This document shows positions 27,064 to 33,628 of a stretch of 64,000 bases of DNA, one piece after another (within the stretch, counting starts at the first letter, position 1; the number at the start of each line of letters is the position of its first letter). Made by a program: the position numbers and the translations under genes. Under the pieces are notes generated by a model. It had not been told where the DNA came from, did no database searches, and saw nothing but the letters and a program-made list of their open reading frames with translations. Source of the DNA: JADKAV01 sp037046735 (GTDB lineage: Bacteria; Actinomycetota; Actinomycetes; S36-B12; UBA10799); NCBI GenBank assembly GCA_037046735.1, contig JBAOHC010000024.1, positions 62,001 to 126,000 on the forward strand, read 5' to 3'.

Positions 27064-27669
27064 ATGCAGACCCTGCTGAGTGCGCGACAAGTGCAGGAGG
27101 TCCTGCACATCGATCGTTCGACCGTGTACCGCATGGCCGAGGACGGTCGGCTCCCCGCGATCCGCGTGGGCAAGCAATGGCGGTTCCCCGCCGACGACAT
27201 CTACCGGGTCGTCAGTGCGCAGCCACCGGTCCTCAACACCAGCCCGCTCGACCCAACCGTCGCCAGCGCCATCGCCGACCTCGCCGGCGACCTGCTCGGG
27301 GTGATGGTCGTCGTGACTGACATGGACGGCCACCCGATCACCCCGATCGCGAATCCGTGCAGCTGGATGACCGAACACCTCGAAGATCCGACGGTGCTCA
27401 ACACCTGCATCTCCGAATGGCAGGGCATGGCCGACGACCACAGCTTCCAGCCCAACTTCCACACCGGCCAGTTCGGTTTCCAGTGCGCCCGCGCATTCGT
27501 GCGGTCGGGGCGCGAACTGGTCGCCATGGTCCTGGTCGGCGGCATCACCCCCACCCACGAACCCGGCTTCTACGACCTCGACGCCAAGGCCCGCGAGCGG
27601 GTGCTCGCTGCGCTGCCCCGCGTCGCCGCTGCTCTGTCCAAGACCGCAACACATGAGGAGACACGATGA
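27064..27669 (+). CDS. HTH (excisionase-type) regulator with PocR sensory domain
   Basis: About 201 aa from the ATG at 27064 (MQTLLSARQVQEVLH); an ATG at 27031 is an alternative. The N-terminus is a winged-helix excisionase/MerR-type DNA-binding domain (RQVQEVLHIDRSTVYRMAED, residues ~8-27, then IRVGKQWRFPADDI). The rest (~75-195) is a PocR-type sensory domain with spaced Cys residues in ANPCSWM, NTCISEW and FQCARAF that could sense redox state, sulfide or a metal (inference). It starts the sulfur operon: its stop overlaps the ATG of the SQR-like gene. It is not part of a prophage; no integrase is present. Confidence 0.82.
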   Translation: MQTLLSARQVQEVLHIDRSTVYRMAEDGRLPAIRVGKQWRFPADDIYRVVSAQPPVLNTSPLDPTVASAIADLAGDLLGVMVVVTDMDGHPITPIANPCSWMTEHLEDPTVLNTCISEWQGMADDHSFQPNFHTGQFGFQCARAFVRSGRELVAMVLVGGITPTHEPGFYDLDAKARERVLAALPRVAAALSKTATHEETR

Positions 27670-28904
27670 AAAAGCTGGTGATCCTGGGCGCTGGTACCGC
27701 CGGGACCATGGCCGCCAACAAGCTGCGTCCGCAGTTGCCCAAGGATGAATGGTCCATAACCATCATCGACCAGCATCAGACGCACTACTACCAGCCGGGC
27801 TACCTCTTCATCCCCTTCGGCATCTACCGCCCTGACGAGGTCACGAAGCCGACGAAGCGCTTCATCCCCACCGGCGTCGACCTGGTCACCGGCGCGATCC
27901 ACAAAGTGGTCGCTGAGGAGAACAAGGTCCTCCTCGAGGATGGCCAAGAGTTCTTATACGACTACCTGATCATCGCCACCGGCACCACCCCCCGCCCCGA
28001 CGAAACGCCGGGCATGGCCGACGACCTCGGCGGGTCGGTCCACGAGTTCTACACCTTCGAAGGAGCCACCGCGCTCGCCGAGAAGCTGCGCACGTGGGAG
28101 GGCGGGCGCCTCGTTGTGCATGTCAGCGAGATGCCCATCAAGTGCCCGGTCGCGCCGCTGGAGTTTACCTTCCTGGCCGACGCCTTCTTCGATGAGCAAG
28201 GCCTGCGGGACAAGGTCGACATCACCTACGTGACCCCGCTGGAGGGCGCGTTCACGAAACCTGTCTCATCGCGGTTGCTCGGCGACATGTTGGACAAGCG
28301 CAAGGTGCATCTCGAGCCGGACTTCATGGTCGAGTCCATCGACACGCAGGCCAAGAACCTCGTCTCCTTCGACGAGCGCGAGATCCCCTACGACCTGCTC
28401 GTCACGGTGCCGGTCAACATGGGTGCCGATTACATCGCCCGCAGCGGCCTCGGCGACGACCTCAACTACGTGCCCGTCGACCAGTTCACCCTGCTGTCCA
28501 AGGCCCACGAAAACATCTTCGCGGTGGGAGACGCCTCCGACATCCCAGCCTCCAAGGCGGGCTCGGTGGCGCACTTCGCGATGGATCTGTTCCCCGCGAA
28601 CTTCATGCGCCACATCCAGGGGCTGAAGATGACCGAGTTCTTCGACGGCCACGCCAACTGTTTCATCGAGACCGGACATGGCAAGGGCCTGCTGATCGAC
28701 TTCAACTACGACACCGAACCCCTGCCCGGGAAGTATCCACTGCCCGGCGTCGGGCCGTTCTCGTTGCTCAAGGAGACCGAGATCAACCACTGGGGCAAGG
28801 TCATGTTCCGGTGGATGTACTGGAACATCCTGCTGCCCGGCAAGGAGCTGCCGCTACCTGCGTTGATGTCGATGGCGGGCAAGGACACGGAGGCTGTGGG
28901 ATGA
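27666..28904 (+). CDS. sqr: Sulfide:quinone oxidoreductase-like FAD protein
   Basis: A 412-aa flavoprotein. The N-terminal dinucleotide fold is LVILGAGTAGTMAANKL (GxGxxG, residues ~4-20), with a second fold ending in IFAVGDASDIP near 284. Two Cys residues, Cys160 in MPIKCPVAP and Cys332 in HANCFIETG, fit the redox-active pair of sulfide:quinone oxidoreductases. The third Cys of many SQRs is missing. The C-terminal Trp/Leu-rich segment (MFRWMYWNILLPG) may dip into the membrane. The enzyme would oxidise sulfide to bound persulfide or polysulfide and pass electrons to quinone. It overlaps both neighbours by 4 bp. Confidence 0.85.
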   Translation: MKKLVILGAGTAGTMAANKLRPQLPKDEWSITIIDQHQTHYYQPGYLFIPFGIYRPDEVTKPTKRFIPTGVDLVTGAIHKVVAEENKVLLEDGQEFLYDYLIIATGTTPRPDETPGMADDLGGSVHEFYTFEGATALAEKLRTWEGGRLVVHVSEMPIKCPVAPLEFTFLADAFFDEQGLRDKVDITYVTPLEGAFTKPVSSRLLGDMLDKRKVHLEPDFMVESIDTQAKNLVSFDEREIPYDLLVTVPVNMGADYIARSGLGDDLNYVPVDQFTLLSKAHENIFAVGDASDIPASKAGSVAHFAMDLFPANFMRHIQGLKMTEFFDGHANCFIETGHGKGLLIDFNYDTEPLPGKYPLPGVGPFSLLKETEINHWGKVMFRWMYWNILLPGKELPLPALMSMAGKDTEAVG

Positions 28905-29581
28905 CAGCACAACTCGACGGCACGGACCTCGCCTCGCAGGTCGATCGGCTGTCCGCCCAGATGGATTTCATCACCGCCGAACTGCTGGCGCAGCGGGAGG
29001 CACGGGAGCGCTGGTCGGAGTTGGTCGAGACTCTGGTCCCAGTCACCCGCGGCGCCATGGATGTGGCCACCAGGGAGATGCAGGAACTCAGTCAGGACGT
29101 CACGATCGACGACGTGACGCGGTTCGCGCGGACCCTGGCGCGCAGCCTGCCGCAGATCGAGGCCCTGATCGCACAACTCGACAGTCTCAGTGAACTCACC
29201 GAGACAGTCACCTCGCTGAGCGGGGCCGGCGTGGCCAAGCTCACCGACACCCTGCAGGCCGCCGACGAGAAGGGTTACTTCGCGTTCGCGCGGGAGGGGT
29301 CGAAGATCGCCGACCGCGTCGTCACCGAGTACACCGAGGAGGACGTCCGGGCGCTGGGCGACAACGTCGTGACGATCCTCAACGCGGTCAAGGAGATGAC
29401 CCAGCCCGAGGTGATGGGCCTGGTGCAGCGCAGCGTCGTCCAGGTCCAGGAACCGATGGAACCACCCTCGATGTTCGCCCTGCTGAAGTCCATGCGAGAC
29501 CCCCAAACCCGCCGCGGTCTGGCCCGAGTGATGGCCATGCTCCACACCGTCGGCGAACAACAACCCGAAGAGAGGAAATAG
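28901..29581 (+). CDS. DUF1641 protein
   Basis: A 226-aa protein, Ala/Leu/Glu-rich, mostly helical and lacking membrane segments or a signal peptide. The segment VTIDDVTRFARTLARSLPQIEALIAQLDSLSEL and the later RDPQTRRGLARVMAMLHTVG match DUF1641 proteins, which recur next to SQR-like, formate-dehydrogenase and sulfur-transfer genes. The ATG at 28901 overlaps the SQR stop by 4 bp; an upstream in-frame start would run 90 bases into the SQR gene and is rejected. Likely an accessory or scaffold for the flavoprotein; its biochemical role is unknown. Confidence 0.85.
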   Translation: MTAQLDGTDLASQVDRLSAQMDFITAELLAQREARERWSELVETLVPVTRGAMDVATREMQELSQDVTIDDVTRFARTLARSLPQIEALIAQLDSLSELTETVTSLSGAGVAKLTDTLQAADEKGYFAFAREGSKIADRVVTEYTEEDVRALGDNVVTILNAVKEMTQPEVMGLVQRSVVQVQEPMEPPSMFALLKSMRDPQTRRGLARVMAMLHTVGEQQPEERK

Positions 29582-29584
29582 GAA

Positions 29585-29899
29585 ATGCCAACCGCCACCA
29601 TCGCCGGCGCCGAGGTCCAGATCAACGACGAGGGCTTCCTGACCGAGTACGACGAATGGTCCGAGGACATCGGCACAGAACTGGCCAAGAACATCGGCGT
29701 CGACATGACCGACCGCCACTGGGAACTCATCCGTTGGCTGCGCGAGGACTACAAGGAGAAGGGCGAGACCGCCACGACCCGCCGTGTGCAGACCGCCGGT
29801 GGCTTCCCCACCAAAGAGCAGTTCCAACTGTTCCCGAAGAAGCCGGCGAAGAAGATGGCCTACGTCGCCGGCCTGCCCAAGCCCCACGGCTGCGTGTGA
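29585..29899 (+). CDS. DsrC/TusE-like sulfur carrier with a single C-terminal cysteine
   Basis: A 104-aa DsrC-family protein. Family blocks are DEGFLTEYDEWSED (residues ~15-28), WELIRWLREDYKEKG (~46-60) and the C-terminal arm FPKKPAKKMAYVAGLPKPHGCV. The penultimate Cys103 (CysA) is present, but the upstream partner (CysB, 11 residues earlier in true DsrC) is Ala. It therefore resembles TusE or RspA-type single-Cys members, which accept persulfide sulfur but cannot form the DsrC intramolecular trisulfide. Expected to accept sulfur within this operon, probably together with the DsrE2-like protein. Starts 3 bases after the DUF1641 stop. Confidence 0.88.
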   Translation: MPTATIAGAEVQINDEGFLTEYDEWSEDIGTELAKNIGVDMTDRHWELIRWLREDYKEKGETATTRRVQTAGGFPTKEQFQLFPKKPAKKMAYVAGLPKPHGCV

Positions 29900-29908
29900 G
29901 GAGCGATC

Positions 29909-30430
29909 ATGGCTGACAACATCATCCCGAACTTCGGCGACGACGACGAGACCGACCGCAAGCTCGCGATCATCTGCTCCAAGGGCAACCTCGACATGGC
30001 CTACCCGGCACTGGTCCTGGGCAACGCCGCCCTCGGCGAGGGCATCGAGACCCATCTGTTCTTCACGTTCTGGGGTTTCGACATGATCACCAAATCCCGG
30101 ATGTACGACCTGCAGTTCTCGCCGGTGGGCAACACCGCCATGCATCTGCCTGGCCGCGACACCAAGATGCCGCAGTCGTTGTCACCAATGCCTGGCATGA
30201 CACAAATGGCGACGAAGATGATGAAGAAGCAGATCGCGGATCTGGGCATCCCCGAGGTCCCGGACTTCCTCGATCAGATCGTCGCAGCCGGCGGACACCT
30301 CTGGGCCTGCCGGATGAGTGCCGACATGAACAACCTCGACGAGACGGACCTGCGCGACGACGTCGAGGCGATCATCAACGCCAGCGACTTCATCGAGATG
30401 ACTGACGGCGCCCAGCTGCTCTTCATCTAG
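29909..30430 (+). CDS. DsrE2-like (DsrE/DsrF/DrsH family) protein
   Basis: A 173-aa protein of the DsrE fold. Cys23 in AIICSKGNLDMAYPALVLGNAA sits after the first strand, and Cys134 in GGHLWACRMSADM sits on a later strand. Both positions match DsrE2-type proteins, in which the second Cys carries persulfide during cytoplasmic sulfur transfer. FFTFWGFDMITK and the Met-rich middle (~75-105) are also typical. It ends the operon and would exchange sulfur with the TusE-like protein. RBS GAGGAG precedes the ATG, and a terminator-like hairpin follows the stop. Confidence 0.86.
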   Translation: MADNIIPNFGDDDETDRKLAIICSKGNLDMAYPALVLGNAALGEGIETHLFFTFWGFDMITKSRMYDLQFSPVGNTAMHLPGRDTKMPQSLSPMPGMTQMATKMMKKQIADLGIPEVPDFLDQIVAAGGHLWACRMSADMNNLDETDLRDDVEAIINASDFIEMTDGAQLLFI

Positions 30431-30442
30431 GAATGGCGTGAC

Positions 30443-30477
30443 GTGCGGCTGACAATTCGCGAGGGGGTCAGCCGCAC
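30443..30477 (+). terminator. Terminator-like hairpin ending the sulfur operon
   Basis: GTGCGGCTGAC (30443-30453) pairs perfectly with GTCAGCCGCAC (30467-30477), 13 bases after the DsrE2-like stop. No U tract follows, so strength is uncertain. Confidence 0.6.
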
Positions 30478-30515
30478 CTCCGCGTCAGCGGCTGTCGAAG
30501 CCCTACGCTGCAATC

Positions 30516-30824
30516 ATGCGAATGCTCGCCGCTGCCCTTGTTGCCGCCCTCGCCCTCACGGCCTGTAGCGGCACCACCGAAACCCCCGAGCCGCAGATCA
30601 GCGCCAGCACCGTCCTGCAGCAGGACGTGAACGACTTCTGCGACGACGTGCGCGACGCCATCACCTCCAAGGACGCGACCGATGCGGAGGATCAAACGGA
30701 GCGCCTCACCGAACTGCAGGAGATGGCTCAGGACCTCGGGATCGGCACCCGTGACGACATGTACGCCGCCGAGGCCCTGACCGCCTGCGAGAAGGAACTC
30801 CAGGACGCCATCAACGCCGGGTGA
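30516..30824 (+). CDS. Small lipoprotein of unknown function
   Basis: A 102-aa protein with a lipoprotein signal peptide (MRMLAAALVAALALTAC, Cys17 in LTAC). The mature part is acidic with a few Cys (FCDDVRD, LTACEKEL), which could form one disulfide. It shows no recognised domain. It has its own short promoter space after the sulfur operon and precedes a DEAD-box helicase gene on the same strand with a 168-base gap. Confidence 0.75.
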   Translation: MRMLAAALVAALALTACSGTTETPEPQISASTVLQQDVNDFCDDVRDAITSKDATDAEDQTERLTELQEMAQDLGIGTRDDMYAAEALTACEKELQDAINAG

Positions 30825-30992
30825 GCGACGTCACAGCCGGGCGGGGCATCGCGTCGCGTATGGTGGGATCAGACCGGTCGGGCGACAAGAGCCTGACCAC
30901 GGGTCGTGCACTCACCTCATGGGTGATTCTTTTTCCGGTTGCGATATCGGCGTCGAAGTTCACGGCCACACCGAATCCGATTGGAATCTCTT

Positions 30993-32210
30993 TTGACCAG
31001 CTTTGCCGACCTTGGCGTGCCCAGTGCCTACAACGATGCGATGCGCAGCCAGGGCATCACTGAACCCTTCCCCATCCAGATCCAGACCCTGCCCGACGCG
31101 ATCGCCGGCAAGGACATCCTCGGCCGCGGCCGTACGGGCAGCGGCAAGACGCTCGCCTTCAGCCTGCCGGTGGCCATCCGCCTGCGCGGCGCCCGCAGTG
31201 CCGCCGGTGCCCCCCGCGCCATGATCATCGTCCCGACTCGGGAGCTTGCCAACCAGGTCAGCGCTACCCTGCGGCCACTGGCCCGGGTGTCCGGCTTGAC
31301 GGTCACCACCATCGTGGGTGGTGTGAGTCAGCATCCCCAGGTGAAAGCGCTGCGCAGCGGCACCGACATCGTGGTGGCCACCCCCGGTCGCCTGGAAGAC
31401 CTGATCCAGCAGCGGGAGTGCCGCCTCGACGAGGTGCAGATCAGCGTGCTGGATGAGGCCGATCACCTCGCCGACCTCGGCTTCCTGCCCGTGTCGAAAC
31501 GCCTGCTCAACCAGACGCCGCGCGGTGGGCAGCGACTGCTGTTCTCGGCCACCCTCGACTCCGCTGTCGAGGTGCTGGTGCGCAAATACCTCGTCAACCC
31601 CGTGACGCATCACGTCGACACCGACCAGGTGCCCACGATGACCCACCACATGCTCACGGTGTCGGAGGCCGACAAGGCCGCCGTGATCCAGGAGCTCGTC
31701 GCCGGGCATAAGCGCACGCTGGTGTTCACCCGCACGAAGCACGGGGCGCAGAAGTTGGCCAAGCGGCTGTCCGCGGCCGGCATTCCAGCTGTGGATCTGC
31801 ACGGCAACCTGTCCCAGAACCGCCGGCAGGCCAACCTGGAGACCTTCAGCTCGGGCAAGGCCCGGGTGTTGGTCGCCACCGACATCGCCGCCCGCGGTAT
31901 CCACGTCGACGGCATCAAGCTGGTCGTGCACATGGATCCGCCCGCCGAGCACAAGACCTACATGCACCGGTGCGGGCGCACTGCCCGAGCCGGCGCCGAC
32001 GGTGTTGCCGTGACGGTGGGCACTCACGCTCAACGCCGCGATATCACCCGCATGATGCGCCAGGCGCAGATCGAGCCGATGATGGCCAGCGTGACGCCGG
32101 GCCATGAGACGATCGTTGATCTGGTCGGGCCGGTCGCCGAGCGCTCCTACCTGCCGCGTCCGGTCCAGCAGCAGACGCAGCGTCCGGCGGGTCGTCGCCG
32201 CCGCCGTTAA
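30993..32210 (+). CDS. DEAD-box RNA helicase
   Basis: A 405-aa ATP-dependent RNA helicase. The Q motif PFPIQIQTLPDAIAG, Walker A GRTGSGKT, PTRELANQ, TPGRLEDL, the DEAD box in LDEADHLADLG and SAT are present. So are the second RecA lobe motifs VFTRTKHGAQ, ATDIAARGIHV and HRCGRTARAG. The Arg-rich tail (GRRRRR) suits RNA binding. The start is a TTG at 30993 (reading MTSFADLGVP), the family's usual N-terminus; an upstream TTG would add 18 Arg-rich residues. The long 5' leader (from ~30830) may hold cold-shock-type regulation, but no conserved element is recognised. Confidence 0.93.
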   Translation: MTSFADLGVPSAYNDAMRSQGITEPFPIQIQTLPDAIAGKDILGRGRTGSGKTLAFSLPVAIRLRGARSAAGAPRAMIIVPTRELANQVSATLRPLARVSGLTVTTIVGGVSQHPQVKALRSGTDIVVATPGRLEDLIQQRECRLDEVQISVLDEADHLADLGFLPVSKRLLNQTPRGGQRLLFSATLDSAVEVLVRKYLVNPVTHHVDTDQVPTMTHHMLTVSEADKAAVIQELVAGHKRTLVFTRTKHGAQKLAKRLSAAGIPAVDLHGNLSQNRRQANLETFSSGKARVLVATDIAARGIHVDGIKLVVHMDPPAEHKTYMHRCGRTARAGADGVAVTVGTHAQRRDITRMMRQAQIEPMMASVTPGHETIVDLVGPVAERSYLPRPVQQQTQRPAGRRRRR

Positions 32211-32217
32211 GGCATAT

Positions 32218-32258
32218 GAAAGAGGGGCCGTCGGCACATCGCCGACGGCCCCTCTTTC
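32218..32258. terminator. Bidirectional terminator between helicase and sodN
   Basis: AAAGAGGGGCCGTCGGC pairs with GCCGACGGCCCCTCTTT around ACATC, with T/A runs on both sides. It is 7 bases after the helicase stop and 10 bases from the sodN stop. Confidence 0.92.
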
Positions 32259-32268
32259 TTCGTTGTGC

Positions 32269-32691
32269 TTACGCGGGTGGGTAGACGCCCATCTGCTTGG
32301 CCTTGTCGGTCTGCCAGAAGATGTCGGCGATCTCGTCGATGTAGGCGACCAGCTGCTCCCCCACCGCCGGATCCATGCTCTTCTTGGCTTCGCCAGCCTG
32401 ATGGATGGCCTTCCAGAACAGCTCGTGCAGGTTGGGGAACGCCGCGAAGTGATCGGGGGCGAAGAAGTCGGCCCACAGGACCATCAGATGGTGCTTGGTC
32501 TCCTCGGCCCGCTGCTCCTTGATGATCACAGCGCGCTGACGGAACACCTCATCGTCGCTCTCGTGGTACTTCTTGGCGGTCTTGACCACCGACAGCGCCT
32601 CGATCTTCGCCTGCGCCGGGTCGTACACCCCGCAGTACAGATCGCAGTGAGCATGGGCGACGGTCGCGGATGCGAACAGCCTTCCGAGCAT
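32269..32691 (-). CDS. sodN: Nickel superoxide dismutase
   Basis: A 140-aa precursor of Ni-SOD. The 14-residue leader MLGRLFASATVAHA precedes the mature N-terminus HCDLYCGVYDPAQAKIEA, in which His1, Cys2 and Cys6 form the nickel hook. The known motif is HCDLPCGVYDP; here residue 5 is Tyr instead of the conserved Pro. The four-helix-bundle remainder (ESDDEVFRQRAVIIKEQRAEETKHHLMVLWADFF and on) is typical. The ATG at 32691 is chosen because RBS AAGGAG is 6 bases upstream and the leader then has the usual length. It is divergent from its processing protease gene sodX. Confidence 0.93.
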   Translation of the reverse strand: MLGRLFASATVAHAHCDLYCGVYDPAQAKIEALSVVKTAKKYHESDDEVFRQRAVIIKEQRAEETKHHLMVLWADFFAPDHFAAFPNLHELFWKAIHQAGEAKKSMDPAVGEQLVAYIDEIADIFWQTDKAKQMGVYPPA

Positions 32692-32715
32692 GGGCAACTC
32701 CTTCTATAGGTCCTG

Positions 32716-33057
32716 ATGCGACCCTACAATCTTGCGGTGGCGTCCATGAAGGGGCAATTGGATCGAATCGTGCGCAGATTTGTCGTCGCGGACGCCTCGA
32801 TGGAGCCCACGCTGGTGGCTGGGCAGGGGTTGCTGACCACGGGGTATGGACCTGTGCGCGTCGGGCAGGTGCGCTGTTTACCGCATCCCGAGCGGCCCGA
32901 CTTCTGGCTGGTCAAGCGGGTGGCCGCGGTGCACGCCGACGGGACCATGACAGTGCTCTCCGACAACGTGCGCGGCGCTGACTCCCGGACCTTCGGCGAC
33001 GTTCCCACCCGCGGCACCTACCGGGTCGTGGTCGCCATCCCCACCCGGTTCATGTGA
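32716..33057 (+). CDS. sodX: Nickel-SOD maturation protease (S24/S26-like)
   Basis: A 113-aa protease that cleaves the Ni-SOD leader to expose the His-Cys-Asp nickel hook. The catalytic Ser lies in DASMEPTLVAGQGLL (S-M-x-P) and the general-base Lys in WLVKRVAA, as in signal-peptidase and LexA-type Ser/Lys proteases. There is no membrane segment, matching cytoplasmic SodX. It is divergent from sodN, the classic actinobacterial arrangement. If the start is the ATG at 32716 only 24 bases separate the two genes; an ATG at 32746 (MKGQLDRIV) with a TACAAT -10 at 32723-32728 is a plausible alternative. Confidence 0.9.
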   Translation: MRPYNLAVASMKGQLDRIVRRFVVADASMEPTLVAGQGLLTTGYGPVRVGQVRCLPHPERPDFWLVKRVAAVHADGTMTVLSDNVRGADSRTFGDVPTRGTYRVVVAIPTRFM

Positions 33058-33067
33058 CGATGCGGGG

Positions 33068-33454
33068 GTGCGCATCGATGATTTCGCGAAAGAGAAATAC
33101 ATAAGCCTGGCCACCTTTAAGAAGGACGGTAGCAAGGTTGCGACCCCCGTCTGGGTGGCTCGTGACGGGGACAGGTTATACGTGATCACCGATGCCGGCT
33201 CGGGCAAGGCGAAACGTTTGCGGAACTCCTCGCGGGCCCAGATCGCGCCGTGCGACATGCGCGGCAATGTTCGCGGAGAGTACGTCGACGCCATGGCGAC
33301 CCTGATGGATGACCTCGGGACGGACCGGGTGAACACGTTGATCAGCCGCAAGTACGGGCTGATGGCGCGGGTTTTCGGGCTGATGGGCAGCGTGCGGCGG
33401 CTGGTGGGCCGCGGCGAAGAACAGCGAGTGGGCGTCGAGATCACGCTGAGCTGA
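33068..33454 (+). CDS. PPOX-class flavin/F420-dependent oxidoreductase-like protein
   Basis: A 128-aa split-barrel protein. KYISLATFKKDGSKVATPVWVARDGDRLYVITDAGSGKAKRLRNS is typical of the actinobacterial PPOX-class family that uses F420 or FMN, and APCDMRGNVRGEYV continues the barrel. The start is a GTG at 33068, 11 bases after sodX ends, so it may be transcribed with sodX. Function unresolved; relatives include deazaflavin-dependent nitroreductases and biliverdin reductases. Confidence 0.85.
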   Translation: MRIDDFAKEKYISLATFKKDGSKVATPVWVARDGDRLYVITDAGSGKAKRLRNSSRAQIAPCDMRGNVRGEYVDAMATLMDDLGTDRVNTLISRKYGLMARVFGLMGSVRRLVGRGEEQRVGVEITLS

Positions 33455-33475
33455 AGGCCCACGCCTGAACAATTC

Positions 33476-33534
33476 GGCAGTTGTTGCTGCGACACGCCGC
33501 GCAAATTCGCACCTTCTGCCCATTGCTGGTGAAG
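33476..33534 (-). repeat. Intergenic repeat family B, copy 2
   Basis: On the minus strand this reads AATGGGCAGAAGGTGCGA, then GGCGTGTCGCAGCAACAA. This is nearly identical to copy 1 at 10614-10676 in reverse orientation. It follows the PPOX-class gene and precedes the PAS-GGDEF gene. Confidence 0.65.
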
Positions 33535-33628
33535 GCCCGGGGAGCAACGCGTAGCCAGCTGCCCTCCAGCCGATCCATGACCACTAGATCGTTCTACACT
33601 GCACCCACGGGGAAGGAGGTCCGTAGTC

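Noticed and set aside
27064..27669. Prophage excisionase
   Set aside because: The HTH is of the excisionase type, but it is fused to a PocR sensory domain and sits in an operon. There is no integrase or phage gene nearby.
28706..30145. 479-aa minus-strand frame across the sulfur operon
   Set aside because: Antisense to four well-supported, tightly overlapping genes.
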